Source: Flavobacteriaceae bacterium
GTDB lineage: Bacteria; Bacteroidota; Bacteroidia; Flavobacteriales; Flavobacteriaceae
Assembly: GCA_029238215.1 (NCBI GenBank)
Contig: JAQWGN010000010.1
Span: 62,001-126,000, forward strand
Length of the DNA stretch: 64,000 nucleotides
Direction: 5' to 3'
Positions 47,391 to 58,045 of the stretch are shown piece by piece; the first letter of the stretch is position 1; each line of letters begins with the position of its first letter. Below the pieces are notes generated by a model. It had not been told where the DNA came from. It was given only the letters and a program-made list of their open reading frames with translations, and ran no database searches. The position numbers and the translations under genes were made by a program.

Positions 47391-47420
47391 TTGAAGAAGT
47401 GGAAAATTATATTACATTTG
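47391..47420 (+). promoter_or_regulatory. Promoter of the rpsL ribosomal operon (-33 and -7)
   Basis: TTG at 47391-47393 and TACATTTG at 47413-47420 are separated by 19 nt, an exact fit to the Bacteroidota sigma-70-type promoter (TTG, 17-23 nt, TAnnTTTG). The rpsL ATG follows 37 nt after the -7 box. The leader also holds a small CCTTTA/TAAAGG inverted repeat (47425-47438). This is the best promoter in the window. Confidence 0.85.
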
Positions 47421-47457
47421 CAGCCCTTTAAATAAAGGAATAAAGCAAGTATAACGT

Positions 47458-47832
47458 ATGCCAACCATATCGCAACTAGTTCGCAAAGGCCGTAAGGACC
47501 TCGTTAAAAAGAGTAAATCTGCCGCTTTGGATTCATGTCCACAGCGTCGTGGAGTATGTACACGTGTATATACCACGACCCCTAAAAAACCAAACTCCGC
47601 AATGCGGAAGGTGGCAAGGGTTCGTCTTACTAACGGAAATGAGGTAAATGCCTATATCCCAGGTGAAGGACACAACCTCCAAGAGCACTCAATCGTGCTT
47701 GTACGTGGTGGTCGTGTAAAAGATCTACCAGGAGTACGGTACCACATTGTTCGTGGTGCACTTGACACCGCAGGTGTTGAAGGACGTTTGCAACGCCGCT
47801 CAAAGTATGGCGCCAAGCGACCAAAGAAATAG
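47458..47832 (+). CDS. rpsL: 30S ribosomal protein S12
   Basis: S12 (124 aa) sits at the decoding centre and helps check codon-anticodon pairing. The conserved loop [17 protein letters not shown] near residues 39-55 keeps Lys43/Lys44, and [15 protein letters not shown] near 83-97 is intact. Neither site shows a known streptomycin-resistance change. It is the first gene of the cluster, preceded by a consensus promoter. Confidence 0.98.
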   Translation: MPTISQLVRKGRKDLVKKSKSAALDSCPQRRGVCTRVYTTTPKKPNSAMRKVARVRLTNGNEVNAYIPGEGHNLQEHSIVLVRGGRVKDLPGVRYHIVRGALDTAGVEGRLQRRSKYGAKRPKK

Positions 47833-47856
47833 TAAGTAGCGATAATGTAACATGAC

Positions 47857-47874
47857 GTTCAAGCGAGCTTGAAC
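47857..47874 (+). other. Hairpin in the rpsL-rpsG spacer
   Basis: GTTCAAGC (47857-47864) and GCTTGAAC (47867-47874) form a perfect 8+8 inverted repeat; folded as RNA it would give a 7-bp stem with a CGAG tetraloop. There is no U-tract, so it is not an intrinsic terminator. It lies in the 58-bp spacer, in the same place where E. coli S7 binds its own mRNA. Confidence 0.6.
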
Positions 47875-47890
47875 CACTCAAAACAAGAAT

Positions 47891-48367
47891 ATGAGAAAAA
47901 GAAAGGCGAAAAAACGCCCTTTACTTCCCGACCCCCGATTCAATGACCAACTGGTCACCCGTTTTGTAAACAACTTAATGTGGAGCGGAAAAAAATCTGT
48001 TGCTTTTACAATATTTTACGATGCTATCGATATTGTTGATGCCAAAAAACAAGACGATGAGAAAGATGCACTCCAAGTATGGAAAGATGCTCTTTCTAAT
48101 GTAATGCCTCACGTTGAAGTGCGTAGCCGTCGTGTTGGAGGAGCTACCTTCCAAATACCGATGCAAATTCGTCCAGACCGAAAAATTTCAATGGCCATGA
48201 AGTGGTTAATTAGTTACTCACGCAAGCGTAACGAAAAATCCATGGCACTTAAGCTAGCTTCTGAAATTTTAGCTGCAGAAAAAGAAGAGGGTGGAGCCGT
48301 TAAGAAACGTGTTGACACGCATAAGATGGCTGAAGCCAACAAAGCATTTTCACATTTTAGATTCTAA
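47891..48367 (+). CDS. rpsG: 30S ribosomal protein S7
   Basis: S7 (158 aa) nucleates assembly of the 30S head and binds the 3' domain of 16S rRNA near the E site. The N-terminal [19 protein letters not shown] and [10 protein letters not shown] near 78-87 and the later WLISYSRKR are typical. It follows rpsL after a 58-bp spacer with a hairpin and precedes fusA by 20 bp. Confidence 0.98.
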   Translation: MRKRKAKKRPLLPDPRFNDQLVTRFVNNLMWSGKKSVAFTIFYDAIDIVDAKKQDDEKDALQVWKDALSNVMPHVEVRSRRVGGATFQIPMQIRPDRKISMAMKWLISYSRKRNEKSMALKLASEILAAEKEEGGAVKKRVDTHKMAEANKAFSHFRF

Positions 48368-48387
48368 AACAGCGCATTAACTAGATC

Positions 48388-50511
48388 ATGGCAAGAGATT
48401 TAAAATATACACGGAACATTGGAATTGCAGCGCATATTGACGCTGGAAAAACCACGACTACAGAACGTGTGTTATACTATACTGGTGTTAGTCATAAAAT
48501 AGGAGAGGTTCACGACGGGGCAGCTACTATGGATTGGATGGAGCAAGAGCAAGAACGTGGAATTACGATTACGTCTGCTGCAACAACTTGCGAATGGACT
48601 TTTCCAACTGAACAAGGGAAAGCTACTGCTGATGCTAAGCCGTACCACTTTAACATTATTGATACTCCTGGCCACGTTGATTTTACCGTTGAGGTAAACC
48701 GTTCTTTGCGTGTACTTGATGGTCTTGTATTTTTGTTTTCAGCTGTTGATGGTGTAGAGCCACAATCTGAAACAAACTGGCGTTTAGCCGACAATTATAA
48801 AGTCCCACGTATGGGCTTTGTAAATAAAATGGATCGTCAGGGATCAAACTTTTTAAACGTTTGTAAGCAAGTGCGTGAAATGCTTAAGTCTAATGCAGTT
48901 CCTATTGTACTTCCTATTGGAGACGAAGACGATTTTAGGGGATGTGTTGACTTGGTAAAAAACCGTGCTATTATATGGCATGAAGATAATATGGGTGCAA
49001 CATTTGATGTTGTTGACATCCCTGAGGACATGAAGGAAGACGTTGAGAAATTCCGCGGTGAGCTTATTGAAGCTGTTGCAGAATATGACGAAAACCTTTT
49101 GGAAAAGTATTTCGAAGATCCAGATAGTATTTCTGAAGATGAAGTACACGAAGCACTTCGTGCTGCGACTCAAGACATGAGCATTATCCCAATGATTTGT
49201 GGTTCTGCCTTCAAAAACAAAGGTGTCCAGTTTTTATTAGATGCTGTTTGTCGTTATTTGCCTTCTCCAGAAGATAAAGATGACATCGTCGGTTCTGATC
49301 CTGACTCTGGTGAATCAATTTCTCGCAAACCATCTGTAGATGAACCGTTTGCGGCCTTAGCATTTAAAATTGCAACAGATCCTTTTGTTGGTCGTCTTGC
49401 ATTCTTCCGCGCCTACTCAGGACGTTTAGATGCAGGTTCTTATGTGCTAAACAATCGTTCTGGTAACAAAGAACGAATTTCTCGTATTTACCAAATGCAC
49501 GCAAACAAGCAAAACTCTATCGACTTTATTGAGGCCGGAGATATTGGTGCTGCAGTAGGATTTAAAGATATTAAGACTGGAGATACACTTTCAGATGTAA
49601 AACATCCTATTGTTTTGGAAAGTATGGACTTCCCTGATCCTGTAATTGGAATCGCGGTTGAACCAAAAACTAAGGCTGATGTTGATAAGTTGGGAATGTC
49701 TTTGGCTAAATTGGCTGAAGAAGATCCAACCTTTCAGGTTAAAACAGACGAGGCTTCAGGTCAGACCATTATTTCTGGTATGGGCGAGCTTCACCTTGAC
49801 ATTATTGTAGATCGTTTACGTCGTGAATTCAAAGTTGATGTAAACCAAGGACAACCTCAAGTAGATTACAAAGAAGCTATCACAAAATCTACCGATCACC
49901 GTGAAGTGTACAAGAAGCAGTCGGGTGGACGTGGAAAATTTGCCGATATTGTATTTACACTTGAGCCAGCTGAAGAAGGTAAATCTGGTTTAGAATTTGT
50001 AAACGCTATTAAAGGTGGTAATGTTCCTAAAGAATATATACCATCAGTTGAAAAAGGATTTAAAGAAGCCATGAAGAATGGGCCTTTGGCTGGTTTTGAA
50101 GTGGATGCAATTAAAGTTACTCTTAAGGATGGTTCATTCCACCCTGTGGATTCCGATTCACTTTCTTTTGAATTGGCTGCAAAACTCGGATACAAAAATG
50201 CTGCTAAAGCAGCTGGAGCCGTAATTATGGAGCCTATTATGAAATTAGAGGCACTTACTCCTGAAGAAAACATGGGTGACATTGTTGGAGACTTAAACCG
50301 CCGTCGTGGTCAAGTAAACAGCATGGACGATCGCGCAGGATCGAAAGTTGTTAAGGCTAATGTGCCGCTTTCGGAAATGTTTGGTTATGTAACTTCTTTA
50401 CGAACACTTTCTTCTGGACGTGCTACTTCTACTATGGAGTTTTCACACTATGAAGAAACACCACAAAGTATTTCTGCCGAAGTAATTGCAGCAACAACTG
50501 GTAAGGCATAA
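48388..50511 (+). CDS. fusA: Elongation factor G
   Basis: EF-G (707 aa) is the GTPase that drives translocation on the ribosome and helps recycle subunits. All G motifs are visible: [13 protein letters not shown] (G1), the switch [21 protein letters not shown] (G3) and NKMDRQG (G4). Domains II-V follow ([40 protein letters not shown]). The length is usual. In many bacteria tuf comes next, but here rpsJ follows directly, as in other Bacteroidota. Confidence 0.98.
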   Translation: MARDLKYTRNIGIAAHIDAGKTTTTERVLYYTGVSHKIGEVHDGAATMDWMEQEQERGITITSAATTCEWTFPTEQGKATADAKPYHFNIIDTPGHVDFTVEVNRSLRVLDGLVFLFSAVDGVEPQSETNWRLADNYKVPRMGFVNKMDRQGSNFLNVCKQVREMLKSNAVPIVLPIGDEDDFRGCVDLVKNRAIIWHEDNMGATFDVVDIPEDMKEDVEKFRGELIEAVAEYDENLLEKYFEDPDSISEDEVHEALRAATQDMSIIPMICGSAFKNKGVQFLLDAVCRYLPSPEDKDDIVGSDPDSGESISRKPSVDEPFAALAFKIATDPFVGRLAFFRAYSGRLDAGSYVLNNRSGNKERISRIYQMHANKQNSIDFIEAGDIGAAVGFKDIKTGDTLSDVKHPIVLESMDFPDPVIGIAVEPKTKADVDKLGMSLAKLAEEDPTFQVKTDEASGQTIISGMGELHLDIIVDRLRREFKVDVNQGQPQVDYKEAITKSTDHREVYKKQSGGRGKFADIVFTLEPAEEGKSGLEFVNAIKGGNVPKEYIPSVEKGFKEAMKNGPLAGFEVDAIKVTLKDGSFHPVDSDSLSFELAAKLGYKNAAKAAGAVIMEPIMKLEALTPEENMGDIVGDLNRRRGQVNSMDDRAGSKVVKANVPLSEMFGYVTSLRTLSSGRATSTMEFSHYEETPQSISAEVIAATTGKA

Positions 50512-50522
50512 AATTAGAAACG

Positions 50523-50828
50523 ATGAGTCAAAAAATTAGAATCAAATTAAAATCGTACGACTACAACTTGGTAGATCGTTCTGCCGAGAAGATCGTAAAA
50601 ACTGTAAAGTCAACGGGTGCTGTGGTAACTGGACCAATTCCATTGCCTACACACAAAAAACTCTTTACTGTTTTGCGTTCACCTCACGTAAACAAAAAAT
50701 CAAGAGAACAATTTCAGTTGAGCTCATACAAGCGATTACTGGATATTTATAGCTCTTCGTCAAAAACGATTGATGCGTTGATGAAGTTAGAATTGCCAAG
50801 CGGCGTAGAAGTAGAAATTAAAGTATAA
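50523..50828 (+). CDS. rpsJ: 30S ribosomal protein S10
   Basis: S10 (101 aa) is part of the 30S head and also the NusE partner of NusB in antitermination. The sequence [21 protein letters not shown] and the loop [19 protein letters not shown] are typical. It begins the S10-type part of the cluster, 11 bp after fusA, and is followed by a 29-bp spacer. Confidence 0.98.
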   Translation: MSQKIRIKLKSYDYNLVDRSAEKIVKTVKSTGAVVTGPIPLPTHKKLFTVLRSPHVNKKSREQFQLSSYKRLLDIYSSSSKTIDALMKLELPSGVEVEIKV

Positions 50829-50857
50829 CACCCCACAGGGTAGTAAACATTCAGATT

Positions 50858-51475
50858 ATGTCTGGTTTAATAGGAAGAAAAATTGGTATGACAAGCATCT
50901 TTGACGAGAACGGGAAGAACCTTCCCTGTACCGTTATTGAAGCAGGTCCATGTGTGGTAACGCAGGTACGCTCTAAAGACGTTGATGGCTACGATGCCTT
51001 ACAACTTGGCTTTGATGATAAGCCCGAACGTAAAACAACAAAAGCTGCCAGCGGTCACTTCAAAAAAGCAAGTACCGCTCCTAAGCGTAAACTTGTTGAA
51101 TTTCAAGGTTTTGAGGATGAGGTCAAACTGGGTGATACAATTACTGTTGATCATTTTAATCCAGGAGAATTTGTAGATATTACAGGTACTTCAAAAGGAA
51201 AAGGATTTCAAGGAGTTGTTAAGCGTCATGGTTTTGCTGGAGTTGGACAGTCAACTCACGGACAACACAACCGTTTACGTGCACCTGGATCTATTGGAGC
51301 AGCATCATATCCAGCACGCGTTTTTAAAGGAATGCGTATGGCAGGTCAAATGGGCAACGAAAAAGTAACCGTACAAAACCTACGAGTACTTAAAGTAGTT
51401 CCTGAGAAAAATCTTTTAGTTGTTAAGGGCTGTGTTCCTGGACACAAGAATGCGTTCATTTTAATTCGTAAGTAA
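50858..51475 (+). CDS. rplC: 50S ribosomal protein L3
   Basis: L3 (205 aa) is an early-assembly protein near the peptidyl transferase centre. It has [17 protein letters not shown] at the start and the central extension [21 protein letters not shown], which contains the glutamine region methylated in some bacteria. Its stop shares one base with the rplD start (TAATG). Confidence 0.98.
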   Translation: MSGLIGRKIGMTSIFDENGKNLPCTVIEAGPCVVTQVRSKDVDGYDALQLGFDDKPERKTTKAASGHFKKASTAPKRKLVEFQGFEDEVKLGDTITVDHFNPGEFVDITGTSKGKGFQGVVKRHGFAGVGQSTHGQHNRLRAPGSIGAASYPARVFKGMRMAGQMGNEKVTVQNLRVLKVVPEKNLLVVKGCVPGHKNAFILIRK

Positions 51476-52104
51476 TGAAAGTAGCAGTAGTTGATATTAA
51501 CGGAAAAGAAACAGGTCGCACCATTGCACTTGATAAAGCTGTTTTTGGTGTAGAACCAAATGAACATGCTCTTTACTTGGATGTAAAACAATATTTGGCG
51601 CACCAACGTCAGGGAACGCACAAGGCAAAAGAACGTGCAGAGATTACGGGAAGTACGCGTAAAATCAAAAAGCAAAAAGGAACAGGTACTGCCCGTGCGG
51701 GTAGCATCAAGAATCCATTGTTTCGTGGTGGAGGTCGTGTATTTGGCCCCCGTGTTCGTTCCTACGATCAAAAGGTAAATAAAAACGTTAAGCGTTTAGC
51801 TCGTAAATCAGCACTTAGTTTAAAGGCTAAAGCTAAAAGCATTACCGTAATAGAAAACGTACAATTTGACGCTCCAAAGACCAAAGTTTTTCAAGCAGCT
51901 TTAACTGCCCTTGGAATTCAAGACAAGAAGTCACTTTGGATAATGGGTGCGTCCAATCAAAATGTGTATTTGTCTAGTCGTAACCTTCCTTCAACAGAAG
52001 TAGTAACTAACGACGAGATTAATACCTATAGAATTATGAATGCGCAGCATTTGGTCCTTGATGAAAGTGCCTTAACTGCCATTGAAGCTAATCTGAGTAA
52101 ATAA
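51475..52104 (+). CDS. rplD: 50S ribosomal protein L4
   Basis: L4 (209 aa) lines the exit tunnel; in E. coli it also represses its own S10 operon. The tunnel loop sequence KQKGTGTARAGSIKNPLFRGGG near 62-83 and FGPRVRSYDQKVNKNVKR are characteristic. The start overlaps the rplC stop by one base, so translation is likely coupled. Confidence 0.98.
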   Translation: MKVAVVDINGKETGRTIALDKAVFGVEPNEHALYLDVKQYLAHQRQGTHKAKERAEITGSTRKIKKQKGTGTARAGSIKNPLFRGGGRVFGPRVRSYDQKVNKNVKRLARKSALSLKAKAKSITVIENVQFDAPKTKVFQAALTALGIQDKKSLWIMGASNQNVYLSSRNLPSTEVVTNDEINTYRIMNAQHLVLDESALTAIEANLSK

Positions 52105-52110
52105 CATACG

Positions 52111-52401
52111 ATGAGTATTCTACTAAAACCAGTTATTACCGAAAAAGCGACCCGCGAAAGCGAGCTTCGCAATCGTTACACTTTTTTAGTGCATCCAAAA
52201 GCCAACAAAGTTGAAATTAAAAAGGCAGTGGAAGCTACTTATGGTGTTTCCGTAGAAAAAGTACGTACACTTAACTACGGACCAGAAAGACGTTCACGCT
52301 ATACCAAAAATGGTATTCAGCATTCGAAAACCAACGCTACCAAACGCGCAGTTGTGGAAGTAGCCGAGGGGGAAAACATTGATTTTTACAGTAATTTATA
52401 A
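52111..52401 (+). CDS. rplW: 50S ribosomal protein L23
   Basis: L23 (96 aa) lies at the tunnel exit and forms the docking site for trigger factor and SRP. The start ILLKPVITEKATRESE, the TFLVHPKANKVEIKKAVE segment and VEKVRTLNY are typical. The gene lies 6 bp after rplD. Confidence 0.97.
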   Translation: MSILLKPVITEKATRESELRNRYTFLVHPKANKVEIKKAVEATYGVSVEKVRTLNYGPERRSRYTKNGIQHSKTNATKRAVVEVAEGENIDFYSNL

Positions 52402-52412
52402 TCTAAGATAGG

Positions 52413-53237
52413 ATGTCAGTTAGAAAACTCAAACCTATAACACCTGGACAGCGCGGTAGAGTGGTAAATGGATACGACGCCATAACCACTGATAAGCCGG
52501 AGAAAAGCTTACTTGCTCCGAAAAAACGTTCAGGCGGTCGTAACAACAGCGGAAAAATGACTGCTCGATATATTGGTGGTGGTCATAAAAAACGCTACCG
52601 AATAATCGATTTTAAACGTAACCGTTTTGATATCCCTGCGGAGGTCAAATCGATTGAGTATGATCCTAACCGTTCAGCATTTATTGCGCTTACGCAATTT
52701 GCTGATGGTGAAAAGCGCTACATTATTGCGCAAAGTGGTCTTAAAGTTGGTCAAGAAGTAGTTTCAGGTGATAAGATTCAACCCGAAATAGGAAATGCAC
52801 TGCCTTTGGCTAACATTCCACTTGGTACGATCATCTCTTGTATTGAATTACACCCTGGTCAAGGAGCTATTATAGCACGTAGTGCTGGTGCCTTTGCTCA
52901 GTTAATGGCTCGTGATGGCAAGTTTGCCACGATTAAGTTACCGTCTGGAGAGACACGTATGATATTAACAACGTGTTTGGCTACTATAGGTACTGTTTCA
53001 AACTCTGATCACCAGTTATTGGTTTCAGGTAAGGCTGGTCGTAGCCGTTGGTTAGGCCGTAGACCACGTACCCGTCCTGTAGTTATGAACCCTGTCGATC
53101 ACCCTATGGGTGGTGGAGAAGGTCGTGCCTCTGGTGGACACCCACGTTCTCGTAATGGTATTCCTGCAAAAGGATACCGTACACGTAACAAAAACAAGGC
53201 GTCTAATAAGTATATCATTGAACGTAGAAAAAAATAA
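52413..53237 (+). CDS. rplB: 50S ribosomal protein L2
   Basis: L2 (274 aa) supports subunit joining and peptidyl transfer. It has the N-terminal [11 protein letters not shown], the RNA-binding domain ([29 protein letters not shown]), and the C-terminal [14 protein letters not shown] with the conserved His near the active centre. The basic tail ends IIERRKK. Confidence 0.98.
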   Translation: MSVRKLKPITPGQRGRVVNGYDAITTDKPEKSLLAPKKRSGGRNNSGKMTARYIGGGHKKRYRIIDFKRNRFDIPAEVKSIEYDPNRSAFIALTQFADGEKRYIIAQSGLKVGQEVVSGDKIQPEIGNALPLANIPLGTIISCIELHPGQGAIIARSAGAFAQLMARDGKFATIKLPSGETRMILTTCLATIGTVSNSDHQLLVSGKAGRSRWLGRRPRTRPVVMNPVDHPMGGGEGRASGGHPRSRNGIPAKGYRTRNKNKASNKYIIERRKK

Positions 53238-53240
53238 ACA

Positions 53241-53519
53241 ATGGCTCGATCACTAAAAAAAGGACCTTATGTACACCATAGTTTGGTGAAAAAAGTCCAA
53301 GCTAATGTAGAATCAGGAAAGAAGTCTGTAATCAAAACATGGTCACGTGCTTCTATGATTATCCCTGATTTTGTAGGACAAACCATCGCTGTTCATAACG
53401 GACGTCAGTTTGTTCCTGTGTATGTAACCGAGAACATGGTAGGACATAAATTAGGTGAATTTTCACCAACACGTTCTTTCCGTGGTCACGCTGGAGCTAA
53501 AAACAAAGGAAAAAAATAA
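53241..53519 (+). CDS. rpsS: 30S ribosomal protein S19
   Basis: S19 (92 aa) forms part of the 30S head near the A-site finger, with S13. The sequences [32 protein letters not shown] and [17 protein letters not shown] are diagnostic. It starts 3 bp after rplB. Confidence 0.98.
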   Translation: MARSLKKGPYVHHSLVKKVQANVESGKKSVIKTWSRASMIIPDFVGQTIAVHNGRQFVPVYVTENMVGHKLGEFSPTRSFRGHAGAKNKGKK

Positions 53520-53521
53520 GC

Positions 53522-53929
53522 ATGGGAGTTCGTAAAAGAGAATCTGCAGAGCAGCTTAAAGAAAACCGAAAGCACATCGCTTTCGCCAAGCTAAATGATT
53601 GCCCAACATCACCCCGTAAAATGCGTCTTATGGCGGATTTGGTTCGCGGTGAGGGCGTTGAAAAAGCCTTGTCTATGTTGCGTTTTAGCGCAAAGGAATC
53701 GTCAAAGCGTTTGGAAAAATTATTACTATCAGCAATTGCCAATTGGCAAGCTAAAAATGAAGACGGTGATGTTGAAAAAGCTGGTCTTTATATCAAAGAA
53801 ATCCGCGTGGATAGTGGCACAATGTTAAAACGTTTGCGCCCTGCACCACAAGGAAGAGGTCACCGAATCAGAAAACGCTCTAATCACGTTACACTCGTGT
53901 TAGGAGCTAAAGATAATGCGCAAAGCTAA
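53522..53929 (+). CDS. rplV: 50S ribosomal protein L22
   Basis: L22 (135 aa) reaches into the exit tunnel with a beta hairpin. Visible parts are [20 protein letters not shown] near 25-44 and the hairpin region [27 protein letters not shown] near 100-126. It starts 2 bp after rpsS. The N-terminal stretch before the core is slightly longer than in E. coli. Confidence 0.97.
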   Translation: MGVRKRESAEQLKENRKHIAFAKLNDCPTSPRKMRLMADLVRGEGVEKALSMLRFSAKESSKRLEKLLLSAIANWQAKNEDGDVEKAGLYIKEIRVDSGTMLKRLRPAPQGRGHRIRKRSNHVTLVLGAKDNAQS

Positions 53930-53937
53930 TACCGAAT

Positions 53938-54657
53938 ATGGGACAAAAAACAAATCCAATAGGCAATAGATTAGGTATCATACGTGGGTGGGAATCCAAC
54001 TGGTACGGAGGAAACGATTACGGCGATAAACTTGCCGAAGACGATAAAATCCGCCGTTATGTTTTCGCTCGTTTAACTAAAGCTAGTGTATCACGTGTTA
54101 TTATTGAGCGAACCTTAAAACTTGTTACTATTACCATAACCACGGCTCGTCCTGGAATTATTATTGGTAAAGGTGGACAAGAAGTTGACAAACTAAAAGA
54201 AGAGCTTAAAAAAATTACAAGTAAAGAAGTTCAACTTAATATTTTCGAAATTAAGCGTCCAGAATTGGAAGCCCAATTGGTTGCTGCTAGTATAGCACGC
54301 CAAATTGAAAGTAGAATTTCATACCGTCGTGCTATCAAAATGGCGATTGCGGCTTCAATGCGTATGAATGCAGAGGGTATTAAGGTTCAAATTTCAGGTC
54401 GTTTAAACGGTGCAGAAATGGCCCGTTCTGAAAACTATAAAGATGGACGTATTCCATTATCTACTTTTCGTGCAGATATTGATTATGCTTTAGTTGAAGC
54501 ACATACTACCTACGGTCGTTTAGGAATCAAGGTTTGGATTATGAAAGGTGAAGTATATGGCAAAAGTGAGTTATCTCCACTTGTTGGAATGAGCTTAGGT
54601 GCTGCAAAAGGAAAGAATGATAAACGCGGTGGCCGTGGTCCTCGTCGTAGAAAATAA
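53938..54657 (+). CDS. rpsC: 30S ribosomal protein S3
   Basis: S3 (239 aa) lies at the mRNA entry site and takes part in mRNA unwinding. It starts [21 protein letters not shown], has a KH domain ([19 protein letters not shown] near 70-88), and the C-terminal domain [14 protein letters not shown]. The C-terminal tail is short and basic ([16 protein letters not shown]). Confidence 0.98.
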   Translation: MGQKTNPIGNRLGIIRGWESNWYGGNDYGDKLAEDDKIRRYVFARLTKASVSRVIIERTLKLVTITITTARPGIIIGKGGQEVDKLKEELKKITSKEVQLNIFEIKRPELEAQLVAASIARQIESRISYRRAIKMAIAASMRMNAEGIKVQISGRLNGAEMARSENYKDGRIPLSTFRADIDYALVEAHTTYGRLGIKVWIMKGEVYGKSELSPLVGMSLGAAKGKNDKRGGRGPRRRK

Positions 54658-54667
54658 AGTGTAAGTC

Positions 54668-55087
54668 ATGTTACAACCAAAAAGAACAAAATATCGCAAA
54701 ATGCAGAAAGGCCGTATGAAAGGGCTTTCTCAACGCGGTCACGAATTATCCAACGGAATGTTTGGTATCAAGTCTCTTGATTCTAAATTTATCACTTCAC
54801 GCCAGCTTGAGGCCGCCCGTATTGCTGCAACACGCTATATGAAACGTGAAGGTCAACTTTGGATAAAGATTTTTCCAGATAAGCCTATTACGAAAAAACC
54901 TCTAGAGGTACGTATGGGTAAAGGAAAAGGAGCATTGGATCATTATGTAGCTGTGGTTAAGCCAGGACGCATTATGTTCGAATTGTCTGGAGTTCCTATT
55001 GATGTTGCAAAAGAGGCTTTACGCCTTGCAGCTCAAAAGCTTCCAGTAAAAACTAAATTTGTCATCGCTCGTGATTACGAAGCATAA
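54668..55087 (+). CDS. rplP: 50S ribosomal protein L16
   Basis: L16 (139 aa) binds near the A site and organises the tRNA-binding corridor of the large subunit. It starts [19 protein letters not shown] and contains [18 protein letters not shown] and [19 protein letters not shown], all conserved. The gene is 10 bp after rpsC. Confidence 0.98.
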   Translation: MLQPKRTKYRKMQKGRMKGLSQRGHELSNGMFGIKSLDSKFITSRQLEAARIAATRYMKREGQLWIKIFPDKPITKKPLEVRMGKGKGALDHYVAVVKPGRIMFELSGVPIDVAKEALRLAAQKLPVKTKFVIARDYEA

Positions 55088-55096
55088 GAAGTACGC

Positions 55097-55294
55097 ATGA
55101 AACAGACAGAAATTAACGAATTATCGATCGAGGAACTCAACGAAAAGTTGACTACAACTCAAAAATCATACGAAAATGCACGTGCTACACATGCGTTATC
55201 TCCTTTAGAGAATCCAATTGCGATACGCCAACAGCGTAGGACTATTGCTCGTATAAAAACAGAATTGTCTAAACGAACTAAAGAACAAGCGTAA
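55097..55294 (+). CDS. rpmC: 50S ribosomal protein L29
   Basis: L29 (65 aa) is a small helical-hairpin protein beside L23 at the tunnel exit. The sequence [15 protein letters not shown] and the conserved second helix [20 protein letters not shown] mark it. It ends one base before the rpsQ start. Confidence 0.96.
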   Translation: MKQTEINELSIEELNEKLTTTQKSYENARATHALSPLENPIAIRQQRRTIARIKTELSKRTKEQA

Positions 55295-55295
55295 T

Positions 55296-55553
55296 ATGGA
55301 AACTAGAAACTTACGTAAAGAACGCATCGGAGTTGTTACAAGTAACAAAATGCAAAAGTCTATTGTAGTTGCCGAGGTAAAGCGTGTTAAACACCCTATG
55401 TATGGGAAGTTCGTTTTAAAAACGAAAAAGTACGTCGCTCACGATGAATCCAATGATTGTAATATTGGTGACACCGTGAAAATTATGGAAACACGCCCCA
55501 TGAGCGCATCAAAATGCTGGCGTTTGGTTGAAATTATTGAAAGAGCAAAGTAA
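55296..55553 (+). CDS. rpsQ: 30S ribosomal protein S17
   Basis: S17 (85 aa) is an OB-fold primary binder of the 16S 5' domain. Typical parts are [20 protein letters not shown] and [22 protein letters not shown]; it ends with [14 protein letters not shown]. Its stop overlaps the rplN start by one base (TAATG). Confidence 0.97.
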   Translation: METRNLRKERIGVVTSNKMQKSIVVAEVKRVKHPMYGKFVLKTKKYVAHDESNDCNIGDTVKIMETRPMSASKCWRLVEIIERAK

Positions 55554-55921
55554 TGTTACAACAAGAATCAAGACTTAGAGTTGCCGATAATACCGGCGCC
55601 AAAGAAGTACTTACTATCCGTGTTTTGGGTGGGACAAAGCGTCGTTATGCTTCTATTGGAGATAAAATTGTAGTAACTGTTAAAGAAGCTACACCAAACG
55701 GTTCTGTTAAAAAAGGACAAGTTTCTACGGCTGTTGTCGTGCGAACTAAAAAAGAAATTCGTCGTCCAGATGGTTCATACATCCGTTTTGATGAAAACGC
55801 TTGTGTGCTTTTGGATGCTCAAGGTGAAATGCGCGGTACCCGTGTATTTGGACCCGTTGCTCGTGAATTGCGAGACAGACAATTTATGAAAATAATTTCC
55901 TTAGCTCCTGAAGTGCTATAA
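55553..55921 (+). CDS. rplN: 50S ribosomal protein L14
   Basis: L14 (122 aa) contributes to intersubunit bridges and binds the silencing factor RsfS in many bacteria. The start [19 protein letters not shown] and later [17 protein letters not shown] and [13 protein letters not shown] are diagnostic. The start shares one base with the end of rpsQ. Confidence 0.98.
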   Translation: MLQQESRLRVADNTGAKEVLTIRVLGGTKRRYASIGDKIVVTVKEATPNGSVKKGQVSTAVVVRTKKEIRRPDGSYIRFDENACVLLDAQGEMRGTRVFGPVARELRDRQFMKIISLAPEVL

Positions 55922-55932
55922 CGAGATATATT

Positions 55933-56244
55933 ATGACTAAGATAAAATTTAAAATAGGAGATAATGTGCGGGTAATCGCAGGCGATCACAAAAACGCCGA
56001 AGGCGAAATCGTTTCATTAATCCGCGAAAAGAACAAGGCGATCGTTTCTGGTGTAAACACCGTGAAACGTCATACTAAGCCTAGTGCTCAAAACCCACAA
56101 GGGGGAATCATTGAAAAAGAAGCCCCTATTGCTATCTCAAACCTTTCACTGCTTACCAAAGAAGGTCAAACGACTCGAGTTGGATATCGCACGGAAGACG
56201 GAAAGAAAGTACGTATTGCACGTAAAACCAATGAAGCTATCTAA
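55933..56244 (+). CDS. rplX: 50S ribosomal protein L24
   Basis: L24 (103 aa) is an assembly-initiating protein with a KOW domain: [20 protein letters not shown] near residues 7-26, then [21 protein letters not shown]. The gene ends one base before the rplE start. Confidence 0.97.
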   Translation: MTKIKFKIGDNVRVIAGDHKNAEGEIVSLIREKNKAIVSGVNTVKRHTKPSAQNPQGGIIEKEAPIAISNLSLLTKEGQTTRVGYRTEDGKKVRIARKTNEAI

Positions 56245-56245
56245 G

Positions 56246-56797
56246 ATGAGTTACCAACCTAGACTTAAAACTGAATATAAAGAGCGCGTGATGTCACGTT
56301 TATCTGAAGAATTTGGATACAAAAATGTGATGCAAGTGCCTAAGCTTGAAAAGATTGTTCTTAGCCGTGGCGTAGGAGCTGCTGTTGCTGACAAGAAATT
56401 AGTAGATCATGCCGTAGACGAATTGACTACAATTACGGGGCAAAAAGCATTACCAACCATTTCCAAAAAGGATGTTGCTACATTCAAGCTTCGTAAGGGA
56501 ATGCCTATCGGTGCCAAAGTAACCTTGCGTGGAGATAAAATGTATGAATTCTTTGATCGTTTGGTAACTGCTGCACTACCACGTGTACGTGATTTTCAAG
56601 GGGTTAAAGCAGATGGTTTTGATGGTCGTGGAAATTATAACTTAGGGATCCAAGAGCAAATTATTTTCCCTGAAATTGATATTGATAAGGTGGCAAAAAT
56701 TGCTGGAATGGATATTACATTTGTTACTTCCGCAAGCACCGATAAAGAAGCAAAATCATTGTTGAACGAATTGGGCATGCCCTTTAAGAAAAACTAA
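56246..56797 (+). CDS. rplE: 50S ribosomal protein L5
   Basis: L5 (183 aa) binds 5S rRNA and forms part of the central protuberance. The start is set at ATG 56246 (MSYQPRLK), one base after the rplX stop; a longer frame runs back into rplX but is not real. Typical regions are [16 protein letters not shown] near 32-47, [20 protein letters not shown] and [18 protein letters not shown]. Confidence 0.97.
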   Translation: MSYQPRLKTEYKERVMSRLSEEFGYKNVMQVPKLEKIVLSRGVGAAVADKKLVDHAVDELTTITGQKALPTISKKDVATFKLRKGMPIGAKVTLRGDKMYEFFDRLVTAALPRVRDFQGVKADGFDGRGNYNLGIQEQIIFPEIDIDKVAKIAGMDITFVTSASTDKEAKSLLNELGMPFKKN

Positions 56798-56798
56798 T

Positions 56799-57068
56799 AT
56801 GGCAAAAGAATCGATGAAGGCCCGTGAGGTCAAAAGAGCAAAATTAGCCGCAAAGTACGCCGATAAACGTGCTGCCCTAAAAGCAGCGGGTGATTACGAC
56901 GCATTACAAAAGCTTCCTAAAAACGCATCTCCTGTACGTGGTCATAACCGCTGTAAATTAACAGGTCGTCCTAAAGGATACATGCGTCAATTTGGACTCT
57001 CTCGTGTAATGTTCCGTGAGATGGCAAATAAGGGGTTAATTCCTGGAGTTAAAAAAGCAAGCTGGTAA
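56799..57068 (+). CDS. rpsN: 30S ribosomal protein S14 (zinc-independent form)
   Basis: S14 (89 aa) belongs to the long form without the four-cysteine zinc site; only one Cys is present ([13 protein letters not shown]). The end [23 protein letters not shown] is typical. It lies between rplE and rpsH with very short gaps, as in most spc operons. Confidence 0.97.
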   Translation: MAKESMKAREVKRAKLAAKYADKRAALKAAGDYDALQKLPKNASPVRGHNRCKLTGRPKGYMRQFGLSRVMFREMANKGLIPGVKKASW

Positions 57069-57078
57069 ACAACGAATT

Positions 57079-57477
57079 ATGAATACAGATCCAATTTCAG
57101 ATTATTTAACGCGAATTAGAAACGCAAACAGTGCAGGGCACCGTGTTGTTTCCATTCCAGCGTCTAAATTAAAACTTGAAATCACAAAAATTTTGTTTGA
57201 TCAAGGTTTTATCTTGAGCTACAAACATGAAGATGATACCGTTCAAGGAAGTATTAAAATTGCACTTAAATATGACAGGTCAACAAAAGAACCTGTGATT
57301 AAAAAACTGCAACGTATCAGTACCCCTGGTTTACGTAAATATTCAGCATCGACGGAAATTCCACGTGTGCTTAACGGGCTAGGTGTTGCAATTATTTCTA
57401 CATCACACGGAGTGATGACTGGAAAGCAAGCGAAACAAGATAATGTAGGTGGTGAAATCCTTTGCTACGTACACTAA
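57079..57477 (+). CDS. rpsH: 30S ribosomal protein S8
   Basis: S8 (132 aa) binds the central domain of 16S rRNA; in E. coli it also represses the spc operon by binding the rplE region. Diagnostic parts are DPISDYLTRIRNANSAGHR at the start and GLGVAIISTSHGVMTGKQA at the end. It starts 10 bp after rpsN. Confidence 0.98.
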   Translation: MNTDPISDYLTRIRNANSAGHRVVSIPASKLKLEITKILFDQGFILSYKHEDDTVQGSIKIALKYDRSTKEPVIKKLQRISTPGLRKYSASTEIPRVLNGLGVAIISTSHGVMTGKQAKQDNVGGEILCYVH

Positions 57478-57491
57478 AAAAGAAAAGAATT

Positions 57492-58034
57492 ATGTCAAGA
57501 ATTGGTAAAAATCCCATTACAATCCCAGAGGGCGTTACAGTCGACATTCAAGCCGATGTAGTTACCGTAAAGGGCAAGTTGGGTGAATTGTCTCAAACAT
57601 ATGATTCCATCAGCATTTCTCAACAAGACGGTCAGTTGTTACTAACACGTCCTTCAGAAAGCAAGACACACAAAGCCAAGCATGGTTTATATCGTGCATT
57701 ACTAGCCAATATGGTATTGGGTGTCACTACAGGATTTACAAAGGAATTAGAATTGGTTGGAGTAGGATATCGTGCTTCCAATCAAGGCCAGAAATTAGAT
57801 CTTGCTCTTGGTTTTTCACACAATATTGTGTTCGAATTACCTGTTGAAGTTAAATTAGAGACAGTTTCTGAAAAAGGAAAAAATCCTATCATTAAACTGA
57901 GCTCTTATGACAACCAATTGGTTGGTTCTATTGCTGCGAAGATTCGCTCTTTCCGCAAGCCAGAACCATACAAAGGAAAAGGAGTCAAATTTGTAGGAGA
58001 AGAAATTAGAAGAAAAGCAGGTAAATCTGCATAA
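57492..58034 (+). CDS. rplF: 50S ribosomal protein L6
   Basis: L6 (180 aa) lies near the sarcin-ricin loop and the GTPase centre. The start is set at ATG 57492 (MSRIGKNPI), which matches the family. The conserved C-terminal KPEPYKGKGVKFVGEEIRRK near 152-171 is present. Confidence 0.97.
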   Translation: MSRIGKNPITIPEGVTVDIQADVVTVKGKLGELSQTYDSISISQQDGQLLLTRPSESKTHKAKHGLYRALLANMVLGVTTGFTKELELVGVGYRASNQGQKLDLALGFSHNIVFELPVEVKLETVSEKGKNPIIKLSSYDNQLVGSIAAKIRSFRKPEPYKGKGVKFVGEEIRRKAGKSA

Positions 58035-58045
58035 GAAGTAGGGAT

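Noticed and set aside
47425-47438. CCTTTA/TAAAGG inverted repeat in the rpsL leader as an attenuator
   Set aside because: The stem is short with a 2-nt loop and no U-tract; too weak to claim a function.
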